Both the position numbers and the translations under genes were made by a program. Positions 46,218 through 54,088 of a stretch of DNA of 64,000 nucleotides are shown here, one piece after another (the first letter of the stretch is position 1; the number at the start of each line of letters is the position of its first letter). The notes under the pieces are model-generated. The model saw nothing but the letters and a program-made list of their open reading frames with translations. It was not told where the DNA came from and did not search any database. Origin of the DNA: Curtobacterium flaccumfaciens pv. betae (GTDB taxonomy: Bacteria > Actinomycetota > Actinomycetes > Actinomycetales > Microbacteriaceae); assembly GCF_026241855.1 (NCBI RefSeq), contig NZ_JAPJDC010000001.1, positions 1,178,001-1,242,000 of the forward strand, given 5' to 3'.

Positions 46218-46445
46218 GATCGTCTTCCGCTCCGATGCACCGCGGTGGTTCACCGCGAACACCGTCATCTCGGTCTCTGCACCATCGACGGTTCCGGTGC
46301 TTTCCGACCATCCGCCGACGACTCCCTGGCTCCCGGTCTCGCCCTGCGCATGCGCGGGGATCGCGCCGAGGAACACTGTCCCGCCCACGGCTACTGCGGC
46401 GAAGCCCGCAGCAACTCGCCGAGTCCGCTGACCGATCCTGTTCAT
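46173..46445 (-). CDS. Small secreted peptide precursor (bacteriocin-like candidate)
   Basis: A 90-residue precursor with a classic signal peptide: R-T-R-R basic start, hydrophobic core A-A-G-F-A-A-V-A-V-G-G-T-V-F-L-G-A and cleavage after A-H-A (residue 33). The predicted mature peptide has 57 residues, Gly/Ser-rich at first (G-V-V-G-G-W-S-E-S-T-G), basic at the end (N-G-H-R-S-V-L-R-S-Q-L-G-R-R), and no cysteine. ATG 46445 has AAGGGG upstream. It lies between two 97-bp repeats and upstream of a two-permease ABC transporter. A toxin or signal role is inference. Confidence 0.7.
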   Translation of the reverse strand: MNRIGQRTRRVAAGFAAVAVGGTVFLGAIPAHAQGETGSQGVVGGWSESTGTVDGAETEMTVFAVNHRGASERKTINGHRSVLRSQLGRR

Positions 46446-46470
46446 CAATTGCCCCTTCTCGAATACTGAC

Positions 46471-46567
46471 GTACAACCGTTAACATGTCAGACCGGGAGC
46501 TCCTTGTCGAGGAAGTGTGTCATCAGTAGCGACCGAGCTGCGAGCGCGGGACGGAGCGGTGTCCGTT
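46471..46567. repeat. 97-bp direct repeat, copy 2 (3' stub of a second peptide gene)
   Basis: On the minus strand it still encodes N-G-H-R-S-V-P-R-S-Q-L-G-R-Y followed by TGA, in the frame equivalent to the end of the peptide gene. It looks like the tail of a deleted paralogue. Confidence 0.9.
46482..46510 (-). promoter_or_regulatory. Promoter-like sequence in repeat copy 2 (peptide gene)
   Basis: TCGACA (46,510-46,505), 17-base spacer, CATGTT (46,487-46,482) on the minus strand, ending about 36 bases before the peptide ATG. Identical hexamers and spacing to copy 1. Confidence 0.55.
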
Positions 46568-46573
46568 TAGGAT
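46568..46573 (+). promoter_or_regulatory. Leaderless -10 box (TAGGAT) ahead of the XRE regulator
   Basis: TAGGAT, 6-base spacer, then ATG 46580, which opens an 11-codon frame rather than the regulator gene itself. It starts directly after repeat copy 2. Confidence 0.5.
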
Positions 46574-46579
46574 CGGCGC

Positions 46580-46615
46580 ATGGTCGGATCTCACTGCCGG
46601 CACGGGTCCCCTTGA
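46580..46615 (+). other. Possible 11-codon leader reading frame
   Basis: ATG 46580 begins M-V-G-S-H-C-R-H-G-S-P and stops with TGA at 46,613-46,615, overlapping the TTG start of the XRE gene as TTGA. It may couple or regulate translation of the regulator. A single-base frameshift joining the two frames is the alternative. Confidence 0.35.
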
Positions 46616-47451
46616 CGGCCAACGCCTCGCTGCTCGGCAGCTACCTCCGTGCGCGACGAGCGGCGCTCAGCCCGTCCGATGTCGGCCTTCCCGCGGACAA
46701 CCGACGCCGCGTCCAGGGCCTCCGCCGGACCGAGGTCGCGCAGCTCGCCGGCATCAGCACGGAGTACTACGTGCGGCTGGAGCAGGGCCGGGAGCACGTG
46801 CCCTCGGCCCAGGTGATCGCGGCCCTGGCACGCGCCCTGCGACTGGACGCCGACGGCGCGGCGTACCTCAGGAGCGTGGCGGAACCTGCACCGGCACCGG
46901 CTGCCACGGCGCGCGGCCGGCAGCCGAGCGGCGACGAACTCCGACGGCTCGTGCGCCGTTGGGACGGCACCCCGGTCTTCGTCGCCGATCGGAACCTCGA
47001 CATCGTCGCGTCGAACGCACTGTGCGAAGCGATCGGCGGCGGCGTCCTCAGCCGTGGGCAGAACCGGATCGAGTACGTGTTCTCCGAGGCCTGCCGCGCG
47101 AAGTACCCGGTCGAGGAATGGCGTGCACGGGCCGCGCAGATCGTCGCCGTCTTCCGGCTCAGCGCCGACCCCGGCGACGACCGGATGCGCGAGGTGCTCA
47201 GGGGGCTGATGACGCGCTCTGCCGAGTTCGCGGACCTCTGGGAACGGCACGACGTGGCGATCCTGACCAACGGCACGTTCGTCCAGGACGTGCCGCCGTT
47301 CGGGCGGCTCGACTTCGAGTGGGAGCTCCTCGTCGTCCCGGGGACGGACGGACTGACGATCACGCCACTGTTCCCCTCCTCGCCCGAGAGTGTTGCAGCG
47401 GTCGCGTTCCTCCAGGCGCAGACGCAGGTGACTCCTCCGTCGCCATCCTGA
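46612..47451 (+). CDS. XRE-family regulator with MmyB-like ligand-binding domain
   Basis: A 279-residue regulator: N-terminal HTH (L-R-R-T-E-V-A-Q-L-A-G-I-S-T-E-Y-Y-V-R-L-E-Q-G-R), then the PAS-like MmyB ligand-binding domain (P-V-F-V-A-D-R-N-L-D-I-V-A-S-N-A-L). Relatives often regulate an adjacent redox or small-molecule gene. The start is uncertain: TTG 46612 is the only in-frame start close to the conserved L-L-G-S-Y-L-R-A-R-R. Divergent from the peptide gene, so a role in its control is plausible. Confidence 0.85.
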   Translation: MTANASLLGSYLRARRAALSPSDVGLPADNRRRVQGLRRTEVAQLAGISTEYYVRLEQGREHVPSAQVIAALARALRLDADGAAYLRSVAEPAPAPAATARGRQPSGDELRRLVRRWDGTPVFVADRNLDIVASNALCEAIGGGVLSRGQNRIEYVFSEACRAKYPVEEWRARAAQIVAVFRLSADPGDDRMREVLRGLMTRSAEFADLWERHDVAILTNGTFVQDVPPFGRLDFEWELLVVPGTDGLTITPLFPSSPESVAAVAFLQAQTQVTPPSPS

Positions 47452-47560
47452 CGTCGATCAACGGCAGAGCGGACGCGGCCCACGCGAGCGAGCGGGTGAT
47501 GCCCGCCGCCGCAGCCGCAGCCGCATCGCGGTCCGGCGATTGGGGATCTGCAGCGCGACC

Positions 47561-47650
47561 ACGGACGGACGGGAGGCCCGGTGCCAGCTGGCCACGTCCC
47601 TCCAGGCACGGCCGTCACCCCGCTGGCGCGGTGCGCCGGTACCGGCTGGT
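47561..47650. repeat. Long intergenic repeat, left flank of the GH31 gene
   Basis: A copy of the palindromic family (core GGCCCGGTGCCAGCTGG) followed by CGTCACCCCGCTG and GCGCCGGTACCGGCTGGT. The same compound structure in the same orientation recurs at 51,763-51,848 beyond the GH31 gene. Confidence 0.8.
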
Positions 47651-47704
47651 GGGGCCCACCTCCCGTCCGTCATCCGCCCGTGACGGGTGACCGCTCAGGC
47701 GGGC

Positions 47705-50700
47705 TCAGGCACGCGCGCGGCGGCGCCGGCTCCGCAGCGTCCACACGAGTCCACCGGCCGCGAGCAGTGCCGCCGCCAACAGCCCGAGGGGGAGCAGGTT
47801 CGCGCCCGTCCAGGCCAGTGCGCCGCCCGGGGCGCTGCCCGCATCCGCGCCGCCGTTGCCCGGCGCTGCCGCGCCCGGTGCACCGGATCCGCTGTCACCC
47901 GGCGTCGGAGCGCCGCTGCCCGGCGTGCCCGCACCCGGCGACGTGGTCGGCACCGGAGCAGCCGCAGCCACCACGGTGAAAGCAGCCCGAGCCAGGGCCA
48001 CACCGTCGACCGACGCGGTGACGGTCACCCGACCGGACGCGGTGCCCGGCACCCGCAGGTCGGTCGAGAACGCACCACTCGCGTCGGTGTGCGCGGTGGC
48101 ACCACCGATGCGTGGCGCGGTCGCCAGAGCCACGTCGGTGTCCGCCGGGAACCCGGCGCCGGTCACGGTCTGCGTGTCGCCCGCGTCCACCCGAGGCGAC
48201 TCGACCCGCAGGACCGGGGTCGCCGCGGCCTTGCTGCTGAAGGCGACGACCGTGCGCTTCGTCACGGACCGTTCGTCGACCGGCACGCTGATGGTGCGCG
48301 TGGTGGCGTCGTAGGTCCAGGCGGTGTCCGCGATCACCCGGTCGTCGATGGTGACGGTGCGGGGGCGGTCAGCGTTCGTGAACGTCGCCGTCCACGAGCG
48401 GTCCCGCACCTGGCCGGCGAAGGAACCGTCGGCGGGGGCGATGGCGAGCGAGCCGCCGGTCGCCTGCTGCGTGTAGCGGACGGCGGTGGAGGCGCTGCCC
48501 GCCGCGGCCTTCGCGGACGCTGTCGCCGTGGTCATCGCGCTCGACTTCGCGGCGCCGTTCGCAGCGCTGTCCTCGCCGGCGTCTTCGTGCAGGTCGAACG
48601 AACCGTTCGCTCCGGTCGCCACCGTCAGGGTGACGGCGTCGAGCGGTGCGGCGTCGTTCCCGACCTGCTCCGAGCGGGTGGGGACGATGCCGCCGCTCTT
48701 CACGAACACCGGCATGCTGTTCAGGTCGGTCGTCACGTCGGCGGTGGTGCCTCCGGCGTGCGTCTCACCGGTGAACCAGTCGGTCCACGAGCTGCCGGCC
48801 GGGAACCAGACGGAGCGGGTCGCCTTGCCGGAGTCGTCGTTCGCGGTGGTGACCGGGGCGACGAGCACGTCCGGGCCGTACAGGTACTCCGAGCCGGCCT
48901 GGGCGTAGGACTCCTGCGCCTCGGGGTACTGCAGGTAGAGCGGCTGCAGGATCGGGGTGCCCGTCTCGGTCGCCTGGGCGGCGAGCGTGTAGGTCAGGGG
49001 GACCAGGGCCTCGCGGAGGTTCAGGAACCGCTTCGCCGACGCCTCGGCAGCGGCCGGGTACTGCCACGGCAGTCGGTCGCTGTGGTTGCTGTGCAGACGG
49101 TCGATCGGCTGGAAGGTGCCGAGCTGCACCCAGCGGGCGTAGAGGTCCTCGGGCAGCTGGGTCGTGCCCTCCTCGGCGCCCTCGATGCCGTACTGCGCAC
49201 CGTTGTGGCCACCGATGTCGTGGCTGACCGAGGCCAGGCCGGTCGCGGCGGACTCACCGGGGGTGTAGCCGACCTCGGCGAGGAGCATGTCCCACGACGA
49301 CGTGGTGTCGCCGGTGAAGTGCACGGTCGTGCGCTTGTCCGCCCACGGGCCGGTCGGGACCGCCTGCGGGTTGCCGTAGCCACCGGCCGTCAGCGAGCCG
49401 TACGCCCGCGAGAACGCGAGCCCCCGGCCGCCGAGCGCCTGGTCCGTGTACTTCGCGTACTGCTGGTTGATGAACGCGTCGGGGGTGACGCCGTTCGCGG
49501 AGTACTTCGAGTTCTCGCTGCAGCACCAGTCGAGCCACCACATGTCGACGCCCTTCGGCTGCAGCGAGGTGTGCAGGTCGAAGTAGGCCTTCAGCTGGTC
49601 GGGGTCGGACCAGTCGAACAGGTACCGGTCGCCGTCGCCCTTGGTGAGCTTGCCCTTCGCGGTGGCCTGGGCCTTCGCGAACTGCGGGTCCTGGCTCGAG
49701 ATCGACGGGTGGATGTTGAGGGTGTTGTGGATGCCCTCGGCGTGCCAGTCGGCGAGCAGACTGGTCATGTCCGGGATCCGGGACGGGTCGACCGACCAGC
49801 CGTTCCACTTGCTGTCGCCCTGGTTGGTAGGGCTGCCGATCTTGTAGTCGGTGTCGATCGCCATGACGTCGACGGGGACGTCCTCGTCGTCGATCTGCTT
49901 CGCGATCGCCAGGTAGTCGGCCTGCGAGCGGTCGTAGTACTCGGAGTACCAGACGCCGTACGCCCAGCGGGGGAGCAGCTTCGTCGGACCGGTCAGGACG
50001 GCGAGCTCCTGCAGGGCGTGACGGTAGTCGCTGCCGTACCCGAAGACGTAGCCGTCCTGGTAGCGCTCGCCGCCGTGGTCGCCGGCGGGGGTGACGGTGT
50101 CGGTCGCCTGGTCGTACAGCGCCGAGGCGCTGTCGTCGAGGAGCGACCAGCCGTCCTGGTAGAGCAGACCCGGGTTCGTCTTCACCGATCCGTTGGCGGT
50201 GTCGAGGTCGCGTCGGTACCCGCCGAGCGGTGCATGTGCGGCGAGGACCGGCGACGCGGTGTCGACCACGGCGACGGTGTCGAAGTTCACGTTGCAGTTG
50301 TCCGCCACGGTCGGGCACCCGATCACGACGTCGTTCGTGCCAGCGGCCAGGTGCACCGGCACGGTGGCGGTGTTCCAGTAGTCCCAGCCGCTCGTCTTCG
50401 GGAGCGGCGCAGTGGTCGACTGCTGACCGGTCGGGGCCGCGGTGAGCGTCGGCGCCCCGGCGGAGCCGTTGGCGTAGCGGACCTGCAGGGCGTAGTCGCC
50501 CGCGGCCGGCACCCCGGTGACGTGGGTCGTCAGCTGCGCCCCGGCACGCTCGAACCCGGCGACGAAGCCGTCCCCGGCGAAGCCGTTGTGGTTCGTGGCG
50601 GTCGTCGCCGGAGCGGTGCGTGCCGAGTCCTCGGCCTGGCACACGGTGCCGAACGCGCAGTCCTCGCCGGTGATCGTGGTCGACGGTGCCGGGTAGGCGG

Positions 50701-51550
50701 CGCCGGTGCGGACCAGGGCCAGGCTGTCGACGTTCACCCGGCCGGAGTCGTCCGCGGTGCGTTCGATGCGCACGCGGTGCTCGCCCGCCGTCAGGTCGAG
50801 CGTCGTGGCAGCGGTGGTCTTCCAGTCGTCCCAGTTCGCGCCGGGTGCGAGCCGGATCGTCTTCGCGGCACCGCCGTCGACCCTCACGCTGAGGGTGCGG
50901 GTGGCGACCTGGCCGTCGCCGCCCTGCGAGTTCGCGTAGCGCAGGGCGAGGTCGTACGAGCCGGCACGTGCCGCCGTGGTCGTGAAGGTCATCGCGTTGC
51001 CGACGGACTCGAAGCCCGCGGCGAACCCGGCCCCGGTGAAGCCCGCGTGGTCCGTCGCGAGGGACAGGCCGGTGAGCCCGAGCGTCTCGGCCTCGCAGAG
51101 CGACCCGATCGTGCACGAGGGGGTCGGCGTCGACACCCACGGCGTGCCGGTGACCCGCTGCCCGGACGCCGTGGTCACTGTGGTCTGCAGAGTGTCCTGC
51201 GTGAAGGCCCCCGAGCCCTCCTTGTACCGGACGGTCATCGCGCCCGTGTCGAGGGTCAGCCAGCCGTCCCGCTCGGTCTTCGTGAACGTCGTGGGTGCGA
51301 AGTCGTCGCGGCCGATGACGTTGAAGGTGCTGCCGTCGGTGAACTGCGAGTCACCCGCGTACTCGGTGCGGATCAGGGTGGGGGAGAGCACCTCGAACCG
51401 GGCCTGGCCCGAGACGACGGTGCGGTCGGCTGCGGGGTCCGCGGCGGCAGGGATCGCGGCGATCCCGAGCATGCCGAGGGCGGTCGCAGCGACGATGCCC
51501 GACGACAGCGCACGGCGCAGCCCTCGGGATCGGAAGGAGATGGGGCGCAA
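47705..51550 (-). CDS. Secreted GH31-family glycoside hydrolase with CBM-like inserts and LAWTG anchor
   Basis: Large exported alpha-glycosidase of 1,281 residues. Signal peptide (cleavage near A-A-A-D, residue 37), an N-terminal GH31 beta-domain interrupted by two CBM35-like modules (about 155-290 and 300-430), a TIM barrel with nucleophile Asp674 in W-W-L-D-W and acid/base Asp748 in T-G-D-T-T-S-S-W, distal beta domains, a Gly/Ala/Pro stalk and L-A-W-T-G, a membrane helix and an R-R-R-R tail for sortase anchoring. TTG 51550 is chosen for its GAGGAG 7 bases upstream. Alpha-glucoside or alpha-xyloside activity is inferred. Confidence 0.9.
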   Translation of the reverse strand: MRPISFRSRGLRRALSSGIVAATALGMLGIAAIPAAADPAADRTVVSGQARFEVLSPTLIRTEYAGDSQFTDGSTFNVIGRDDFAPTTFTKTERDGWLTLDTGAMTVRYKEGSGAFTQDTLQTTVTTASGQRVTGTPWVSTPTPSCTIGSLCEAETLGLTGLSLATDHAGFTGAGFAAGFESVGNAMTFTTTAARAGSYDLALRYANSQGGDGQVATRTLSVRVDGGAAKTIRLAPGANWDDWKTTAATTLDLTAGEHRVRIERTADDSGRVNVDSLALVRTGAAYPAPSTTITGEDCAFGTVCQAEDSARTAPATTATNHNGFAGDGFVAGFERAGAQLTTHVTGVPAAGDYALQVRYANGSAGAPTLTAAPTGQQSTTAPLPKTSGWDYWNTATVPVHLAAGTNDVVIGCPTVADNCNVNFDTVAVVDTASPVLAAHAPLGGYRRDLDTANGSVKTNPGLLYQDGWSLLDDSASALYDQATDTVTPAGDHGGERYQDGYVFGYGSDYRHALQELAVLTGPTKLLPRWAYGVWYSEYYDRSQADYLAIAKQIDDEDVPVDVMAIDTDYKIGSPTNQGDSKWNGWSVDPSRIPDMTSLLADWHAEGIHNTLNIHPSISSQDPQFAKAQATAKGKLTKGDGDRYLFDWSDPDQLKAYFDLHTSLQPKGVDMWWLDWCCSENSKYSANGVTPDAFINQQYAKYTDQALGGRGLAFSRAYGSLTAGGYGNPQAVPTGPWADKRTTVHFTGDTTSSWDMLLAEVGYTPGESAATGLASVSHDIGGHNGAQYGIEGAEEGTTQLPEDLYARWVQLGTFQPIDRLHSNHSDRLPWQYPAAAEASAKRFLNLREALVPLTYTLAAQATETGTPILQPLYLQYPEAQESYAQAGSEYLYGPDVLVAPVTTANDDSGKATRSVWFPAGSSWTDWFTGETHAGGTTADVTTDLNSMPVFVKSGGIVPTRSEQVGNDAAPLDAVTLTVATGANGSFDLHEDAGEDSAANGAAKSSAMTTATASAKAAAGSASTAVRYTQQATGGSLAIAPADGSFAGQVRDRSWTATFTNADRPRTVTIDDRVIADTAWTYDATTRTISVPVDERSVTKRTVVAFSSKAAATPVLRVESPRVDAGDTQTVTGAGFPADTDVALATAPRIGGATAHTDASGAFSTDLRVPGTASGRVTVTASVDGVALARAAFTVVAAAAPVPTTSPGAGTPGSGAPTPGDSGSGAPGAAAPGNGGADAGSAPGGALAWTGANLLPLGLLAAALLAAGGLVWTLRSRRRRARA

Positions 51551-51628
51551 GTGGGTGCTCCTCGTGGACGTCGTCGTCCATCGGGCCGTGCAACGGCCGT
51601 GACCAGCGGGCCGTCCCTGCGGCGGCCC

Positions 51629-51646
51629 GTTTACAACGCTGTAAAC
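51629..51646. promoter_or_regulatory. LacI-type operator upstream of the GH31 gene
   Basis: GTTTACA-ACGC-TGTAAAC is an 18-bp inverted repeat of the form bound by LacI-family sugar repressors. On the minus strand it overlaps a TATGGT -10 hexamer (51,650-51,645). No LacI gene is in the window. Confidence 0.75.
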
Positions 51647-51762
51647 CATACGACCAGGACGGCTTCCGAGGAAGGGGCAGCCGGGGGTCGGCGCGTTTCG
51701 CGGCGTGCGCCGCTCCGGTGAGCGGCGTGGTCGCGTCGTGCGCGGCCGTGGGCTCGAGCCGC

Positions 51763-51848
51763 TGACGGACTGGAGGCCCGGTGCCAGCTGGCGCCGTGCC
51801 TCCAGTCGTCCGTCACCCCGCTGACGCGGGGCGCCGGTACCGGCTGGT
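51763..51848. repeat. Long intergenic repeat, right flank of the GH31 gene
   Basis: Palindromic family copy (51,763-51,815) followed by the same 38-base tail as on the left flank. The 329-base gap upstream of the GH31 start holds this repeat, the LacI-type operator and no gene. Confidence 0.85.
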
Positions 51849-51879
51849 CATGTCGAGAAGCCGCGACTCCGCGTCGGTG

Positions 51880-53685
51880 TCACTCGGTGTGACGACGCCG
51901 GCGACGCAGCACCAGGGTCCCGGCACCGGCCATCAGGAGCAGTGTCGCGAGCAACGCCGGTCCGACAGGCGACTCCGCTCCGGTCGCGGCCAGCGTTCCC
52001 GTCGCCGTCGCCGGGGTCGTCGGTGTGCCGGCACCCTGGGTCGCCGGTGTCACGGTCGGGGTCGGCGCGGGCTCCGCGGTGGGCGTCGCGGTCGGTTCTG
52101 GCGTGGCTGCAGCGATCAGCGGGCTCTCGGTCATCGCCGTGCCGGTCAGGCAGTGCTTGAGCTCGGTCTCCTTCACCCAGTGCGACCCTGCGGCGACTGC
52201 ACGGCAACCGGAGGCGAACGCGATCTCCCGCTCGTTGTAGAGCATGCGCACGAGCGGCGTGTAGGTCGCTCCGGTAGCGGGGTCGATGCCCGCTCGCGAC
52301 ACGACGTCCCACTGCACGTTCGCCGCCATCGGCGTCACCTCGGAGCCTCGCCACGGGTTGGTGGCGTCGTCGTAGACGTCGGCATCCGATGCCGGAGCAG
52401 CGTTGTCGGGCGCGGCGACGGTGGAACCCGGCAGACGCAGCAGCGCTGCGAACGGGATGATCGTCTCGGCGTGCGCGAAGCGGAAGGTCGCGACCACGTC
52501 ACCACCAGCGACGCGGGCGTCGATCGTGGCGAAGAAGTCGTCGAGCAGGGGCTCGGCGATCGAGTAGGTCTCGTCGTGCCCAGCGAGGCTCGGGCCCTTC
52601 TCGTAGAAGTCCTCGGCGTCGAGCAGGTACGCGAACCACTCGGCATCCGCCGGCCGGCCAGCGAAGTACTGGGCGAAGTCGAACGCGTGCGGAGCGACGT
52701 TCTCCTGTTGCATGTCCGCCGCGATGATGTACAGGTTGTACAGCGACATCGCCGCGTCGACGGTGCTCTTGATCGACTTCTTCGGATCGCCGCAGGCATC
52801 GGGATCGGCCTTCGTGTCGGCACCGGGCGCACACGCTACCGCGCCGCCCTTGGAACCATCGGCGGTGTTGTACCAGGTGTGTGCCTTGTCCGTGCCGATC
52901 GCGGCGATGAACCCGGGCGTGAAGATGCCGGAGAGCAGGTCCTGCGCCGCCTCGACCGAGCGCGGCTTCGCCTCGATGTACTGCAAGGCTGCGGCGATCG
53001 TGCCGCCGTCACCGGTCTGCGCGGCGACGTAGTCCTCGTACGCCTGGGCGCGCTGGCGCTCGGGCGACCCTTCGGCCTTCTCGGTGCCGTCCGGGTTCTC
53101 GACGTCGTGGAAGTAGAGCAGATCAGGCCGCGGTTCGAGCTTGACGCCCGCGGCCCCGAAGCCCCGCAAGAAGTTCTCGCCCGACTCCGTGGCGCGAGAC
53201 TCACCCGACGTCTCGGCGACCACTCGCCCGCCCGTCTTCGCCGCAGCTGCGAACAGCTGCTTGTTGCGCTGCGCGGCTCGCGCTCCGATGCCCTGGTGCT
53301 GGGCGGCACCCTGACCGGTGAGCATGCCGTAGCCGTTCGCGACGTTCGCCGCGGTGATGGCATCGAGGTTCGCGGAGAACTCCTTCCCGATCTCCGGCGT
53401 CAGGAACCCGTTCTCGGCCTGCGCGGTCGCGGCGAGACGGTGCAGCAGCGCGTCGTACTTGTACGCGGAGAGCCCCCGGGATCCGTGGCGGGCGACCGAC
53501 TCCGTGGCGACGGGTGCGTAGCCCGTCGGTGCCGGCGAGTAGGCGTCGATGTCCGACTGGCTGGGGGCGATGTACGGCTGCTTGCTGCTGGTGAAGCTGG
53601 CCTCGGCGGCGTGCGCCGGTGCTCCGAGCATCAGCGAGGCGAGGGCAGCGACGGCGATGCAGGACAGCGCGGTGCGGGTGTTCAT
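51880..53685 (-). CDS. Secreted MINPP-type histidine phosphatase (phytase) with LAATG anchor
   Basis: Exported phosphatase of 601 residues. Signal peptide ends at A-P-A-H-A (residue 26). The histidine acid phosphatase motif is A-R-H-G-S-R-G (Arg66-His67-Gly68) and the proton donor is H-A-E (His405-Ala-Glu407); HAE rather than HD points to the multiple inositol-polyphosphate phosphatase group, which hydrolyses phytate. A Pro/Thr-rich stalk leads to L-A-A-T-G, a helix and R-R-R-R-R, a sortase E-type anchor. Start ATG has GGAGGA upstream. It would release phosphate from plant inositol phosphates at the cell surface. Confidence 0.9.
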   Translation of the reverse strand: MNTRTALSCIAVAALASLMLGAPAHAAEASFTSSKQPYIAPSQSDIDAYSPAPTGYAPVATESVARHGSRGLSAYKYDALLHRLAATAQAENGFLTPEIGKEFSANLDAITAANVANGYGMLTGQGAAQHQGIGARAAQRNKQLFAAAAKTGGRVVAETSGESRATESGENFLRGFGAAGVKLEPRPDLLYFHDVENPDGTEKAEGSPERQRAQAYEDYVAAQTGDGGTIAAALQYIEAKPRSVEAAQDLLSGIFTPGFIAAIGTDKAHTWYNTADGSKGGAVACAPGADTKADPDACGDPKKSIKSTVDAAMSLYNLYIIAADMQQENVAPHAFDFAQYFAGRPADAEWFAYLLDAEDFYEKGPSLAGHDETYSIAEPLLDDFFATIDARVAGGDVVATFRFAHAETIIPFAALLRLPGSTVAAPDNAAPASDADVYDDATNPWRGSEVTPMAANVQWDVVSRAGIDPATGATYTPLVRMLYNEREIAFASGCRAVAAGSHWVKETELKHCLTGTAMTESPLIAAATPEPTATPTAEPAPTPTVTPATQGAGTPTTPATATGTLAATGAESPVGPALLATLLLMAGAGTLVLRRRRRHTE

Positions 53686-53813
53686 GGGTCCTCCGGTATC
53701 GGGACCCTCGGGCGGCGGTCCGACAAGCAGAGGTAGCGGCAGCGGGTGAACAGCCCTTGACCTGGGGGTGACCGGACGGTGCTGCCGGGCACGGCGGCGC
53801 GCGTGGGACCTGC

Positions 53814-53999
53814 CTAGCGGTGCCCGGATCGTCGGGTCAGCTTCGAGCTGACGACGCCGTAGAGCAGCCAGGCGACGACCACGACGAGTGCGACCGTGCC
53901 GTACATCGCCGGCAGGGCGCCCTGCACCAAGAACGGCACGAGCAAGAGACTGACCAGGCCGAGGACGGCCAAGGTGATCTTGTAGCTGCGAGGAGACAT
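53814..53999 (-). CDS. Small hypothetical membrane protein
   Basis: A 61-residue protein with two membrane helices (I-T-L-A-V-L-G-L-V-S-L-L-L-V-P-F-L and T-V-A-L-V-V-V-V-A-W-L-L) and a basic tail. ATG 53999 is preceded by GGAAGG. No family recognised. Confidence 0.65.
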   Translation of the reverse strand: MSPRSYKITLAVLGLVSLLLVPFLVQGALPAMYGTVALVVVVAWLLYGVVSSKLTRRSGHR

Positions 54000-54088
54000 C
54001 AGACCTTCCTTCCTTGCACTGGCTGGCGCCCTTGTCGAGGACGAACGGGTTCCACCCCGAGAGCGGGGTTCCGGAGAGCCCGTACCCA

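Noticed and set aside
46173..46445. Firm call of a lactococcin 972 family bacteriocin
   Set aside because: Only the signal peptide, a G-G-W motif and the gene neighbourhood fit; the aromatic and His pattern of known mature peptides is not evident.
47687..51721. A 1,344-codon open frame on the plus strand opposite the GH31 gene
   Set aside because: It is the mirror of codon bias in high-G+C DNA: low-complexity Arg/Gly/Val translation, no domain, and the opposite strand carries a complete enzyme with signal peptide and catalytic residues.
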